From contig JARLGP010000248.1 in NCBI GenBank assembly GCA_031292735.1, positions 1 to 12,363 of the forward strand: DNA of 12,363 nucleotides, in the 5' to 3' direction. Under the pieces are notes generated by a model. It worked only from the letters and a program-made list of their open reading frames with translations. It made no database searches and was not told the origin of the DNA. Shown one piece after another: positions 1-10,266 of the stretch; the first letter of the stretch is position 1, and each line of letters starts with the position of its first letter. Both the position numbers and the translations under genes were made by a program. Source of the stretch: Holophaga sp. Its GTDB lineage: Bacteria > Acidobacteriota > Holophagae > Holophagales > Holophagaceae.

Positions 1-1898
1 GCCTTGGGCTGGCCCGGACGGTCATAGCTGGTCTTCTCCACCCGCTCCTTGAAATTGGCGCTGACTGAGAAGTTGGCCCCGGTGTCGCGCCCCACAACCT
101 TGTTTTTCACCTGTTTGATGTTGGTCGTGTAGACCGACTTGCCGGCGCCGCCGCCCTCGAACTTGAGGGTGAGCGCCACCCCGCCTTTCTGCGGGTAGAC
201 GGCCATGTAGTAGGTGCTGTTGGCCGGAATCTCGAACGTGTCCTTGAGATACTTCAGTTGCTTCACCAGCCGGGTGTAGCCGCCGGTGCCGGCGGTGATG
301 TTCTGCCTGGGGTATACCGGCTTCTTTTCGATGGCGTAGAGCTTGATCTTGCCCAGCACCAGGAACCGGTCGCCGAACGAAAGCTTGTAGGGCCCGCCCT
401 TGTTTTCAATCCGGGAGAGCGGCAACAGGGCCAGGTTCTCGTTGGCCTCTTTCAGGCCGGTGGCATCCGCCAGGGCCTCGGCGTTGGGCTTCAGGCTCTC
501 CGGAGCCGCGTCCTTGATGGCCTTGGCCAGCTTGTCCTTGGCCATGGCCATGACCGACTTGGGCATATCGGCGGCGATCCAGATGAAGGCGGTGGGGATG
601 GCCACCACCGCGCCGCCCACGTGCCCGGTGCCCTTGCCCAGCAGGGACAGTTCGACGATCCCGATGGGATTGATCTTCTGCCTGACCCAGTCGTCATGGA
701 TGGCCTTGGTGCTTTCGAAGCCGACGGTCTTGTCGTAGGGGTCATGCACCAGCAGCACCGGGGACTTGGGCTTCCAGCCGCCCACCAGGCTGTTCTGGTC
801 GAACAGCTTGTTCAGCCGGGAGGGCCCGTCGATGTTCGCCTTCACCCACCCCTCGTTCAGGATGGCCCGGGCCGGCACCTCCTTGGCCTTGTCGCCGGTC
901 AGCCGGGCCTGGATCAGGGCGGCGATCTGGTCCCCGCCCAGGTCCCCCTTCAGCCATTGCGCGGCGGTGCCCGAAGCGTCGGACTTCAGCAGTTCCGGGT
1001 TCATGGCCGCCTTCAGGGAGACCTCGTTGGGATAGATGTCCTGCCAGGCCGCCAGGAAGTAGGCGGGGATGTAGGGGCGGTCGTAGGGCGTCTTGGGGTC
1101 CTTGAGCAGGTCGCGGAGGGCCTTGCCGAAATTGAAGGGCCCACCCATGCAGGCCGCGCCGCTGAGCCGGATGTCCTTGTATTCCGGATTGCTGGCCAGC
1201 TCCTTCACCGCGGCCATGGCGATGTAGCCGCCCTCCGAATAGCCCACGATGTAGACTTCGCCGTCCCAGACGTAGTTCACATCGTCGAAGATCGCCCTGC
1301 CGTCCAGCCGGTCCTGGGCCGCCCGGATCAGGTCGATGAGGCAGGTGGCCGTGGTCTTGCCCTGGCAGTAGGCGTGCATGTAGGGCGAGGGATCGGCGCC
1401 CATGCCGTCGCCGTCCGGCATCGCCACCACGAACCCGCACAGTTCCGCCGCCAGGGCCCCGAGCAGCGTCTCGTCGCCCTTGTTGTAGTATGGGGTGGCT
1501 TTGCGGCGGGTCTCGGTGGCGTGCTGGTAGATCACCAGGGGCACTTCCATGGGCGGGGTGCCGGGCGTGTGGCTGGGCATGAACACCCGGCCGGAATAGG
1601 TCCGCGGCCGGTTCATGGCATCCCTGGAGGCGTACTGCACCCGCACCGAAGGCACCAGACTGGCCACGTGCTCCTGGAACATCTGCTGGAACACGGCCAT
1701 GGGCCCGAGGATCCGGTAGTCGTCGGCGCGGGTGGCCAGGTCCCGCCTCAGCTTGGCGAAGTAGTCCTTGGTCAGGTCCCGCACGGGGGTGAATTCCACC
1801 GGGCCAAGCTCCACCAGGGTGCCGGGGGTGGCGGCCAGGCCGAGGCTCAAGGAAACGAACAGCAGGCAACCAATGGCGAAGCGCTTGATGATCGGCAT
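1..1898 (-). CDS. Secreted alpha/beta hydrolase (lipase/esterase-like), 3' end outside window
   Basis: The frame is open from an ATG at 1898 to the left edge, giving 632 residues without a stop. The start follows a GAGG Shine-Dalgarno about 7 nt upstream. Residues 1-23 form a Sec signal peptide: an N-terminal Lys-Arg, a hydrophobic core, and Ala-Ala near a likely cleavage point at 22-23. The nucleophile elbow GYSEGG puts Ser221 in a GxSxG motif. Asp389 (in HDPYDKTV; Asp386 is the alternative) and His426 (in GTGHVGG) complete a triad with correct spacing for the alpha/beta hydrolase fold. The arrangement resembles secretory lipases and large bacterial esterases, but the substrate cannot be told. 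About 170 residues follow the catalytic domain: a Lys/Ala-rich helical stretch, then a beta-rich segment with a GGG turn. I do not recognise this tail. The protein probably acts in the periplasm or outside the cell. The gene is divergent from the HtrA gene. The fold is well supported; the specific function is not. Confidence 0.85.
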   Translation of the reverse strand, partial: MPIIKRFAIGCLLFVSLSLGLAATPGTLVELGPVEFTPVRDLTKDYFAKLRRDLATRADDYRILGPMAVFQQMFQEHVASLVPSVRVQYASRDAMNRPRTYSGRVFMPSHTPGTPPMEVPLVIYQHATETRRKATPYYNKGDETLLGALAAELCGFVVAMPDGDGMGADPSPYMHAYCQGKTTATCLIDLIRAAQDRLDGRAIFDDVNYVWDGEVYIVGYSEGGYIAMAAVKELASNPEYKDIRLSGAACMGGPFNFGKALRDLLKDPKTPYDRPYIPAYFLAAWQDIYPNEVSLKAAMNPELLKSDASGTAAQWLKGDLGGDQIAALIQARLTGDKAKEVPARAILNEGWVKANIDGPSRLNKLFDQNSLVGGWKPKSPVLLVHDPYDKTVGFESTKAIHDDWVRQKINPIGIVELSLLGKGTGHVGGAVVAIPTAFIWIAADMPKSVMAMAKDKLAKAIKDAAPESLKPNAEALADATGLKEANENLALLPLSRIENKGGPYKLSFGDRFLVLGKIKLYAIEKKPVYPRQNITAGTGGYTRLVKQLKYLKDTFEIPANSTYYMAVYPQKGGVALTLKFEGGGAGKSVYTTNIKQVKNKVVGRDTGANFSVSANFKERVEKTSYDRPGQPK

Positions 1899-2059
1899 GG
1901 AAGTCCTCAGGGTGGGTGAATTTTTCAATACAGGAATGAAGCTCAGCGAGACGATATGAATTAAAAATAATAGTTCACGTCCAAAAAGCAATCCCCCCAG
2001 TGCAGCGGGTGTCCGGCGCCTGCTCGGCTATGATGGTTGCGTTCGCCTGGGGCTGAACC
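1899..2059. other. Divergent intergenic region between hydrolase and HtrA genes
   Basis: This 161-nt gap must hold the promoters of both divergent genes. It is markedly AT-rich around 1921-1990. On the plus strand a TATGAT hexamer at 2029-2034 is a fair -10 box for the HtrA gene, but no convincing -35 lies 16-18 nt upstream. An imperfect inverted repeat, TGAA at 1957-1960 and TTCA at 1974-1977 with partly paired flanks, could be an operator. It could also be chance in AT-rich DNA. No coding frame was seen. Confidence 0.45.
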
Positions 2060-3151
2060 ATGCGCAAGCTCGCAACCTATCTGATCATTCTCGGCTCCGG
2101 CCTGTGGGTGGGCTGGTGCGCCAGCCAGGCGGTGTCCCGGGGCAGCGCGGCGCCGCGCCAGGTGACCCCCCGGGGGCCCCTGCCCGCCGCCGAGCAGAGC
2201 GTGGTGGACCGGTTCAAGGAAGCCCGGGTCTCGGTCGTCTACCTCACCTCCCTGGCCTACCAGCAGGATTTCTTTTCCCTGGATGTGCAGACCGTCCCCA
2301 CCGGCTCGGGCTCCGGGTTCATCTGGGACACCGAAGGGCATGTGGTCACCAACTACCACGTGATCGAGGAGGCCCAGGAGGTGGAAGTGGCCCTGGCCGA
2401 CGGCACCCGCACCAAGGCCAAGCTGGTGGGGGTGGCTCCGGAAAAGGACCTGGCGGTGCTGCTGATCCAGACCAAGGGGCTCCGGCTGCGGCCCATCCCC
2501 ATCGGCCGGTCCGCCGACCTCCAGGTGGGCCAGAGCGTCATGGCCATCGGCAACCCCTTCGGCCTGGACCAGACCCTGACCACCGGGGTGGTCTCCGCCC
2601 TGGGCCGGGAGATCCAGAGCGCCACCCGCCGGCGCATCAGCGGGGTGATCCAGACCGACGCGGCCATCAACCCCGGCAATTCCGGCGGGCCCCTGCTGGA
2701 CAGCGCCGGCCGGCTCATCGGCATCAACACGGCGATCCAGAGCACCTCCGGCAGCTCAGCCGGGATCGGCTTCGCCGTGCCGGTGGACACGGTCAACCGC
2801 ATCGTGCCCCAGCTCATCGCCCGGGGCCGCTCGGCCAGGGTCGACCTGGGCTTCGACCCCATCCCCGACACCTGGGGCACCAACCTGGAGGTGCCCAAGG
2901 GCATCATCGTCGGCCGGGTGCGCCGCGGCGGCCCCGCCGAGCGGGCCGGGCTGCGCGGCCTCACCCGCCAGGAGCGGGGCTGGCTGCTGGGCGACGTGGT
3001 GCTGGGGGTGAACGGGCAGCCGGTAAAGGACATGGACCGGCTGCTGGACCTGGTGGAAACCGAGGCCCCGGGCAGCCGGGTCACCCTGGAGGTGTACCGC
3101 CAGGGCCAGCGGGTCAAGCTGTCGCTGACCGTGGCGGCCGGCAGCGATTAA
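2060..3151 (+). CDS. Membrane-anchored Deg/HtrA serine protease with one PDZ domain
   Basis: The 363-residue protein belongs to the trypsin-like S1C (HtrA/Deg) family. Residues 4-24 are a hydrophobic segment after Met-Arg-Lys, fitting an uncleaved inner-membrane anchor or signal peptide. Cys20 lacks a proper lipobox because Trp is at -1. The protease domain spans about 48-245, with His100 in TNYHV, Asp130 in EKDLAVL and Ser208 in NPGNSGGP, the full catalytic triad. TTGVVSALGRE, before the active serine, is typical of the family. One PDZ domain follows at about 255-360, containing LGDVVLGVNGQPV. One PDZ plus an N-terminal anchor matches the DegS/AlgW or plant Deg1 layout rather than two-PDZ DegP. 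The expected role is periplasmic quality control or regulated proteolysis of envelope proteins. No rseA/rseB/rpoE or other sigma-factor gene is adjacent, so a DegS signalling role is unsupported. The ATG at 2060 has only a weak upstream G-rich ribosome site. Confidence 0.93.
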   Translation: MRKLATYLIILGSGLWVGWCASQAVSRGSAAPRQVTPRGPLPAAEQSVVDRFKEARVSVVYLTSLAYQQDFFSLDVQTVPTGSGSGFIWDTEGHVVTNYHVIEEAQEVEVALADGTRTKAKLVGVAPEKDLAVLLIQTKGLRLRPIPIGRSADLQVGQSVMAIGNPFGLDQTLTTGVVSALGREIQSATRRRISGVIQTDAAINPGNSGGPLLDSAGRLIGINTAIQSTSGSSAGIGFAVPVDTVNRIVPQLIARGRSARVDLGFDPIPDTWGTNLEVPKGIIVGRVRRGGPAERAGLRGLTRQERGWLLGDVVLGVNGQPVKDMDRLLDLVETEAPGSRVTLEVYRQGQRVKLSLTVAAGSD

Positions 3152-3190
3152 GCCGTTGTCTAGAATCAACCTGAGCAGGTCGCAACGGCT
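3151..3190. terminator. Inverted repeat between convergent genes, possible bidirectional terminator
   Basis: AGCCGTTG at 3151-3158 pairs perfectly with CAACGGCT at 3183-3190 around a 24-nt loop. It begins on the last base of the HtrA stop codon and ends 6 nt before the stop of the convergent CCG-domain gene. Location favours a shared terminator. No T-tract follows on either strand and the loop is long, so this is a tentative call. Confidence 0.4.
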
Positions 3191-3195
3191 CCTGA

Positions 3196-3846
3196 TTAAT
3201 GCGCGTCGATGAACTCTTGAACCTGCTGGTGCCACAGATCCGGTTCAAAGGTGCCGATGACGGTGGGTTCCTGGAACAGCAGGTCGACCATGTAGCGGGG
3301 CCGCTTGCCGCCGATGTGCATGGCCTTGGAGCAGGACACGCAGTAGACCGCCACGTCGGCGCAGGGCATCTCGCCGGCGCGCTTGCGCATCTTCGCCTTC
3401 ACCTGCTCCACCGGCAGGGTCCCGTAGAAGCTGTCGCCGCAGCAGGTGCCGCGAGTGCGGGTGCTGGCGGGCTCCAGCACGGTGATGTTCATCCGCGCCA
3501 GCAGGGTGCGGATGGCGGTGTGCACCCGCTCCTCGGTGCGGGTGGGGCAGGCGTCCAGCACCGACATCGGCGCGCCGCCGTAGTCGGGAAACGGGAAATC
3601 GCTTTCGGCCAGCACTTCCCACAAGGAGATGGTGCTGATGCCCGGATACAGCTCCCGGTAGCGGCGGTCGCAGCCGGCGCACACGTTGATGATCCGGGTC
3701 CCGGCCGGGAGCCCCGGCTCGTGCCGGCAACAGGTGCGGTGCTCGGGGATGGCCTCCGGGCCCGCGTTGAGGAATTCCAGCAGCTTCCGCGCCAGCTCGG
3801 GCTTGTGGATCAACAGGGCGCAACCGGGGGCGAACACGTGGGACAT
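3196..3846 (-). CDS. CCG-domain (cysteine-rich) iron-sulfur oxidoreductase subunit, HdrB/LutA-like
   Basis: The 216-residue protein has two copies of the cysteine pattern of the CCG family (heterodisulfide reductase subunit B, LutA, GlpC). Repeat 1 is Cys9, Cys39-Cys40 and Cys56-x2-Cys59. Repeat 2 is Cys100, Cys135-Cys136 and Cys169-x2-Cys172. Repeat 2 fits the full CX31-39-CC-X32-36-CXXC spacing; repeat 1 has a shortened last interval. In characterised members such motifs hold a non-cubane 4Fe-4S cluster or related metal site in thiol/disulfide or electron-transfer subunits. There is no signal peptide, so it is presumably cytoplasmic. The chosen start (MSHVF) has a GGAGA about 9 nt upstream. 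A start two codons earlier would put that site only 2 nt from the ATG, and the upstream frame to 4023 runs through AT-rich non-coding DNA. No HdrA, HdrC, LutB/C or dehydrogenase partner is in the window, so the substrate is unknown. Confidence 0.82.
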   Translation of the reverse strand: MSHVFAPGCALLIHKPELARKLLEFLNAGPEAIPEHRTCCRHEPGLPAGTRIINVCAGCDRRYRELYPGISTISLWEVLAESDFPFPDYGGAPMSVLDACPTRTEERVHTAIRTLLARMNITVLEPASTRTRGTCCGDSFYGTLPVEQVKAKMRKRAGEMPCADVAVYCVSCSKAMHIGGKRPRYMVDLLFQEPTVIGTFEPDLWHQQVQEFIDAH

Positions 3847-4055
3847 GGCGGGCATTCTCCAGAGGGTCGGGACATGGGAGGGCAGGCTTCCAGTTTCAGC
3901 TTCAGGCCGGTCCGGCGCGACCCGTTTCTTGCGGCTAATATTAACTAGACAAGTTTTCACATTAATCAACCCGGTTTCAAAAAAATAAGAATTTCTGGCT
4001 TCTTTTGGCGCAGATTCGTGCAATCTTCTTCCCCTGAATCCTCAACGGTGCGCCC
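3847..4055. other. AT-rich divergent promoter region between CCG-domain gene and dcp
   Basis: This 209-nt gap separates two divergent genes and turns sharply AT-rich between about 3935 and 4035. It must contain both promoters, but I could not place a -35/-10 pair with good spacing on either strand. It carries one copy of the 13-nt motif also found after clpB. I reject it as coding: neither open frame crossing it has family-like sequence or a ribosome site. Confidence 0.5.
4014..4026 (+). repeat. Intergenic motif ATTCGTGCAATCT, copy 1
   Basis: This 13-nt word matches the minus-strand word at 10435-10447 in 12 of 13 positions (C versus T at the eighth). Both copies lie in AT-rich intergenic DNA. 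With only two copies, a dispersed repeat is a suggestion, not a demonstration. Confidence 0.3.
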
Positions 4056-6116
4056 ATGGCCGCCCCCGCGCCAGAACACCCGAACAGCCAGAACCCCTTC
4101 TTCCAGAAATGGGAAACCCCATTCGGAGCGCCCCCATTTTCCAGGATCAAGCCGGAGCATTACCTGCCGGCCTTCCAGGCCGGCATCCGCCGGCAGAACC
4201 GGGAGATCAAGAGCATCCTGAAGGTCCGTTCCGTCCCCAGCTTCCGCAACACGGTGGAGGCGCTGGAGGATTCCGGGCAGTTCCTGGACCGGGTGAACGG
4301 GGTGTTTTCCGCCCTGGTGGAGGCCGACACCAACGGCCCGCTCCAGGCGGTGGCCCTGGCGGTAGGCCCCCTGCTGTCCAACCACCAGGACGACATCTAC
4401 CTGAACGAGGCGCTGTTCCGGCGGATACGCATCGTCCACCAGCGGGAGGAGCCGCTGCCGCCCGAGGCCCGGACCCTGCTGGAGAAGACCTACCGCAGCT
4501 TCCAGCGGGGCGGCGCCGGGCTGCCCCCGGCCAAGCAGGCCAGGCTGCGGGCGGTGCACGCCGAACTGGCCCTGCTCTGCCTGAAGTTCGAGGAGAACCT
4601 GCTGTTCGAAACCAACGCCTTCAAGCTGGTGGTGGAACGGGCCGAGGACCTGGAAGGCCTGTCCCCGGTGGAGCGCCAATCGGCCGCGGAACTGGCCAAG
4701 ATGGCCGACCTGGAGGGCAGGTGGGTGTTCAACCTGCACGCTCCCTGCCTGTGGCCGTTCCTGGAACACGCCCGCAACCGCGACCTGCGCCGGCAGATGC
4801 TGGGCGCCTACGTCTCCCGCTGCGACCGCGGCAACGCCCAGGACAACAACGGCCTGGCCGCCAAGATCACCGCACTCCGCTGCGAAAAGGCCCGGCTGCT
4901 GGGTTTCGAAACCTTCGCCGAGTACGCCCTGGAGGAGAGCATGGCCCGCACCCCGGCCAACGCCTACCAGCTGCTGGGCCAGGTGTGGCGGCCCGCCCTG
5001 GAGCACGCCGCCCGGGAGCGGGCCGAACTGCAGGCGCTCATGGACCAGGAGCTGCCCGGGGCCCGGCTGGAGCCCTGGGACTGGCGCTACTATGCGGAGA
5101 AGGTGAAGCAGCAGCGGTTCGACCTGGATTCCAGGGCCCTGCTGCCGTACTTCCCCCTGGACCAGGTGCGCGAGGGAGCCTTTCGCACCGCCAACCGGCT
5201 CTACGGCGTCACCTTCAACGAGCGCAAGGACCTGCCCACCTACCATCCGGAAGTGCTCACCTACCTGGTGCAGGACCGGGACGGCGGCTTCCTGGGCATC
5301 TACTACGCCGACTACCACCCCCGCCCGGGCAAGCGGGGCGGCGCCTGGATGGAGAGCTTCCGCCGCCAGTGGGTGCGCGACGGCAAGGACATCCGGCCGC
5401 TGGTCTACAACGTGGCCAACTTCCCCCGCCCGGTGGGGGATACCCCGGCCCTGCTGAACCTGGAGGAAGTGCGCACCCTGTTCCACGAATTCGGCCACGC
5501 GCTGCACGGCCTGCTCAGCCGCTGCCGCTACCGCAGCCTGTCCGGCACCGCCACCGCCCTGGACTTCTCCGAGCTGCCCAGCCAGATCATGGAGAACTGG
5601 GCCACCGAACCGGAGGTGCTGGCCATGTACGCCCGGCACCATCAGACCGGCGAGCCCATCCCCCCGGAGCAGGTGGCCAGGATCCAGGCGTCCCAGGGCA
5701 TCAACCAGGGCTTCGGCACCACGGAATTCCTGGCGGCCGCCTTCCTGGACCTGGACTGGCACACCCTCACCGACCCCGAGCCGGTGGACGCCGCCGCCTT
5801 CGAGAAGGCCTCCATGGCCCGGATCGGGCTGCTGCCCCAGGTGCTGGTGCGCCACCGCACCCCCTACTTCGCCCACAGCATGGGCGGCGAGTACGCGGCC
5901 GGCTACTACGGCTACCTCTGGTCCGCCGTGCTGGATTCCGACGCCTTCCAGGCGTTCCGGGAACGGGGCGACATCTTCGATCCCGCCACCGCCCGGTCGT
6001 TCCGCGCCAACATCCTGGAGAAGGGCGGCAGCGAGGACCCGCTGGTGCTGTACCGGCGCTTCCGGGGCCGCGCCCCAAGCGTGGAGCCGCTCCTGAAGAA
6101 GCGAGGGCTCGGCTAG
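4056..6116 (+). CDS. dcp: Peptidyl-dipeptidase Dcp (M3A zinc metallopeptidase)
   Basis: The 686-residue protein matches the Dcp branch of the thimet oligopeptidase family along its whole length (usual length about 680). It begins with the family's opening pattern NPFFQKWETPFGAPPF. Zinc ligands are His477 and His481 in HEFGH and Glu506 in FSELPSQIMENW, with catalytic Glu478. The 29-residue spacing from His477 to Glu506 equals that in thimet oligopeptidase. Tyrosines 617, 618 and 620 in GYYGYLW lie where substrate-binding tyrosines are found. The C-terminal block ending near LLKKRGLG is typical of Dcp. It removes dipeptides from peptide C-termini. Without a signal peptide it is probably cytoplasmic, finishing degradation of peptides released by other proteases. 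The related oligopeptidase A (PrlC) is the alternative, but the interior motifs fit Dcp better. The gene is first in a likely dcp-bioB-valS run; its ribosome site is weak. Confidence 0.9.
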   Translation: MAAPAPEHPNSQNPFFQKWETPFGAPPFSRIKPEHYLPAFQAGIRRQNREIKSILKVRSVPSFRNTVEALEDSGQFLDRVNGVFSALVEADTNGPLQAVALAVGPLLSNHQDDIYLNEALFRRIRIVHQREEPLPPEARTLLEKTYRSFQRGGAGLPPAKQARLRAVHAELALLCLKFEENLLFETNAFKLVVERAEDLEGLSPVERQSAAELAKMADLEGRWVFNLHAPCLWPFLEHARNRDLRRQMLGAYVSRCDRGNAQDNNGLAAKITALRCEKARLLGFETFAEYALEESMARTPANAYQLLGQVWRPALEHAARERAELQALMDQELPGARLEPWDWRYYAEKVKQQRFDLDSRALLPYFPLDQVREGAFRTANRLYGVTFNERKDLPTYHPEVLTYLVQDRDGGFLGIYYADYHPRPGKRGGAWMESFRRQWVRDGKDIRPLVYNVANFPRPVGDTPALLNLEEVRTLFHEFGHALHGLLSRCRYRSLSGTATALDFSELPSQIMENWATEPEVLAMYARHHQTGEPIPPEQVARIQASQGINQGFGTTEFLAAAFLDLDWHTLTDPEPVDAAAFEKASMARIGLLPQVLVRHRTPYFAHSMGGEYAAGYYGYLWSAVLDSDAFQAFRERGDIFDPATARSFRANILEKGGSEDPLVLYRRFRGRAPSVEPLLKKRGLG

Positions 6117-6163
6117 ACGCGGCCGGCATGGTAATCTGAATGCTTTAGTATTAAAGGATTCCC

Positions 6164-7105
6164 ATGCCGTCCACCGCCGAAATCCGGGCGATCCACGATC
6201 TTCCCATTCCCGATTTGCTGTTCCGGGCCGCCCAGGCGCACCGGGCCCACTGGAACCCCCAGGAGATCCAGTTCTGCACCCTGGATTCCATCAAGACCGG
6301 CGCCTGCCCCGAGGACTGCGCCTACTGCCCCCAGGCGGCCCGCTACGACACCGGGGTGAAGCCCGAACCGCTCAAGGAGAAGGACCGGGTGCTGGCCGGG
6401 GCCCGGGAAGCCAAGGCCAACGGCTCCACCCGCTACTGCATGGGGGCGTCCTGGCGCGAAGTGCGCGACGGCGAGGCCTTCGAGCAGGTGCTGGGCATCG
6501 TCTCCGAGGTGGCCAAGCTGGGCATGGAGGTGTGCGTCACCCTGGGCATGCTGGGCGTCGAGCAGGCCAGGCGGCTGAAGGAAGCCGGCGCCACGGTCTA
6601 CAACCACAACATCGACTCATCGCGGGAATTCTACGAGACCATCATCTCCACCCGGAAATTCGACGAGCGGCTGGCCACCATCCGGGCCGTGCGCGAAGCC
6701 GGCCTGGAGGTATGCAGCGGCGGCATCGTCGGCATGGGCGAAAAGATCGAGGACCGCATCCACTTCCTGCACGAGCTGACCCTCATGGATCCTCCGCCGG
6801 AGAGCATCCCCATCAACCAGCTGGTGCCGGTGGACGGCACCCCCCTGGCCGGCATGGAGCCGCCCCCGCCCATGGAGTTCATCCGGATGATCGCCACCGC
6901 GCGGATCCTGTTCCCCGCCAGCCGGATCCGGCTCAGCGCCGGACGCACCGCCATGAGCGACGAGATGCAGGCCCTGGCCTTCTTCGCCGGCGCCAACAGC
7001 CTGTTCACCGGCGCCAAGCTGCTCACCACCCCCAACCCCGGCCAATCCCGCGACCACCAGCTGCTCAGTTCCCTGGGCATGCGGGTGGAGCCCGCCCGGA
7101 TCTGA
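6164..7105 (+). CDS. bioB: Biotin synthase BioB (radical SAM)
   Basis: The 313-residue protein catalyses sulfur insertion into dethiobiotin, the last step of biotin synthesis. The radical-SAM motif CPEDCAYC supplies Cys48, Cys52 and Cys55 for the 4Fe-4S cluster. The sulfur-donating 2Fe-2S site is complete: Cys92 (RYCMG), Cys124 (VCVTLG), Cys184 (VCSGGIVGMGE) and Arg256 (IRLSAGR), equivalent to E. coli C97, C128, C188 and R260. YNHNIDS and LLTTPNP are further family signatures. Length is somewhat short of E. coli BioB (346). The start has a clear AAAGGA site about 6 nt upstream. It lies 47 nt after dcp and 25 nt before valS, suggesting co-transcription with unrelated housekeeping genes. No bioA, bioD, bioF, bioC or bioH is present, and I saw no recognisable BirA operator. 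The rest of the pathway must lie elsewhere or be absent. Confidence 0.97.
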   Translation: MPSTAEIRAIHDLPIPDLLFRAAQAHRAHWNPQEIQFCTLDSIKTGACPEDCAYCPQAARYDTGVKPEPLKEKDRVLAGAREAKANGSTRYCMGASWREVRDGEAFEQVLGIVSEVAKLGMEVCVTLGMLGVEQARRLKEAGATVYNHNIDSSREFYETIISTRKFDERLATIRAVREAGLEVCSGGIVGMGEKIEDRIHFLHELTLMDPPPESIPINQLVPVDGTPLAGMEPPPPMEFIRMIATARILFPASRIRLSAGRTAMSDEMQALAFFAGANSLFTGAKLLTTPNPGQSRDHQLLSSLGMRVEPARI

Positions 7106-7130
7106 AACGCGTTTTTACTTCCAGGACACG

Positions 7131-9755
<2,625 letters not shown>

Positions 9756-9774
9756 ATCGGGTTGTTGCCGCCTG

Positions 9775-9812
9775 AAGAGCTGCCGCTCCCGCCAACGGGA
9801 GCGGCAGTTCTT
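9775..9812. terminator. Strong hairpin terminator after valS, at the DUF2283 stop
   Basis: Bases 9775-9791 pair with 9796-9812 in a 17-bp stem with a single G-T pair (9779/9808) and a CCAA loop. The plus-strand arm ends in GTTCTTT, so it fits a Rho-independent terminator for valS starting 20 nt after its stop. The last base is also the first plus-strand base of the minus-strand DUF2283 stop codon. The same hairpin therefore probably ends the convergent small-gene transcript too, though no clear T-run follows on that strand. Confidence 0.85.
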
Positions 9813-10012
9813 TAGGCGACTTCGAAATGCAAGGACTTCGGGTTCACCAATGGGTTTCTTGCTTTCACTCCGTGCATTTCAATCCCTATCACTTGACCAT
9901 TCCCGTTGAAATCGACGATCAAGCCCGGTTGAACCTCTTCTGATTCCAGGATGGCGGACTCGTCCATCCGGACGTAGAGGGCATCATCTTTTTCGCTGTA
10001 GGTCACCCTCAT
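9812..10012 (-). CDS. DUF2283 family small protein (probable antitoxin-like partner)
   Basis: The 66-residue protein opens with MRVTYSEKDDALYVRM, continues with ESEEVQPGLIVDFN and has VIGIEM. This is the pattern of DUF2283 (PF10049): a small beta-rich domain beginning with a strand and an Asp-Ala-Leu-Tyr turn. Members are often encoded beside DUF4258 proteins, and the pair is treated as a putative toxin-antitoxin module. Biochemical proof for the family is thin. The start codon overlaps the DUF4258 stop as ATGA (10009-10012), so translation is probably coupled. The gene ends inside the strong hairpin shared with valS. Composition is visibly less GC-rich than valS or clpB on either side, consistent with horizontal acquisition. 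Family assignment is confident; function is inferred from genomic context known for the family. Confidence 0.85.
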   Translation of the reverse strand: MRVTYSEKDDALYVRMDESAILESEEVQPGLIVDFNGNGQVIGIEMHGVKARNPLVNPKSLHFEVA

Positions 10013-10266
10013 GGCATCTCCCGAGAAGCCTTTCGATCAAAGAAAAGGGTAATCACCCGGGGTGGATTTTGGGTGGAATCTATCACCAGCCGTAACATGC
10101 GATTGTCGTTTTCAGGAATCCTTCGAAGAAGATGGGTGAGTTTGTCGTCCCGAGCATCTGGATGGGTGGCGCTTGGATCGCAGAGCACCAGTCGAATCCA
10201 TTCATACCCAATCCCCCTTTCCCGGATCATTTGGGCAGCATGCGCTGTCAATTCAAATGTTTCCAT
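10009..10266 (-). CDS. DUF4258 family protein (probable toxin-like partner of DUF2283)
   Basis: The 85-residue protein begins METFELTAHAAQMIRERGI, then has a helix, an RMLRLVIDS strand and PPRVITLFFDRKA near the end. This is the DUF4258 (PF14076) pattern: an early His followed by a helix with MRERGI, and a late strand with V(T/V)xxFDR. The fold is thought to resemble small RelE/BrnT-like toxins, but activity here is not shown. The frame could begin at a TTG at 10311. I chose ATG 10266 because the family starts there and because that TTG is itself the -35 box of a good promoter. The ribosome site is poor and the predicted leader is only about 10 nt. It lies 210 nt downstream of clpB and overlaps the DUF2283 start by 4 nt. 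Low GC relative to neighbours suggests an acquired module. Confidence 0.85.
   Translation of the reverse strand: METFELTAHAAQMIRERGIGYEWIRLVLCDPSATHPDARDDKLTHLLRRIPENDNRMLRLVIDSTQNPPRVITLFFDRKASREMP

Noticed and set aside
742..1869. A 375-codon minus-strand frame inside the hydrolase gene
   Set aside because: It is out of frame with the hydrolase and is Arg/Pro/Gly-rich. The true frame carries the signal peptide, GYSEGG and the Asp/His residues and runs off the left edge.
258..1919. A 553-codon plus-strand open frame opposite the hydrolase gene
   Set aside because: Its translation is low-complexity Gly/Val/His/Gln-rich with no family pattern. It is the antisense of a real gene with a catalytic triad; long antisense frames are expected in GC-rich DNA.
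2029..2034. TATGAT as the firm -10 box of the HtrA gene
   Set aside because: No acceptable -35 hexamer lies 16-18 nt upstream and there is no extended -10 TG, so it is mentioned only within the intergenic entry.
3847..4023. Upstream extension of the CCG-domain protein by 59 residues
   Set aside because: The extension lies in AT-rich intergenic DNA, reads as unrelated sequence and lacks a ribosome site, whereas MSHVF at 3846 has a well-placed GGAGA.
3966..5876. A 636-codon minus-strand frame opposite dcp
   Set aside because: It is antisense to the zinc-peptidase gene, Gly/Val/Gln/Leu-rich and has no recognisable motif.
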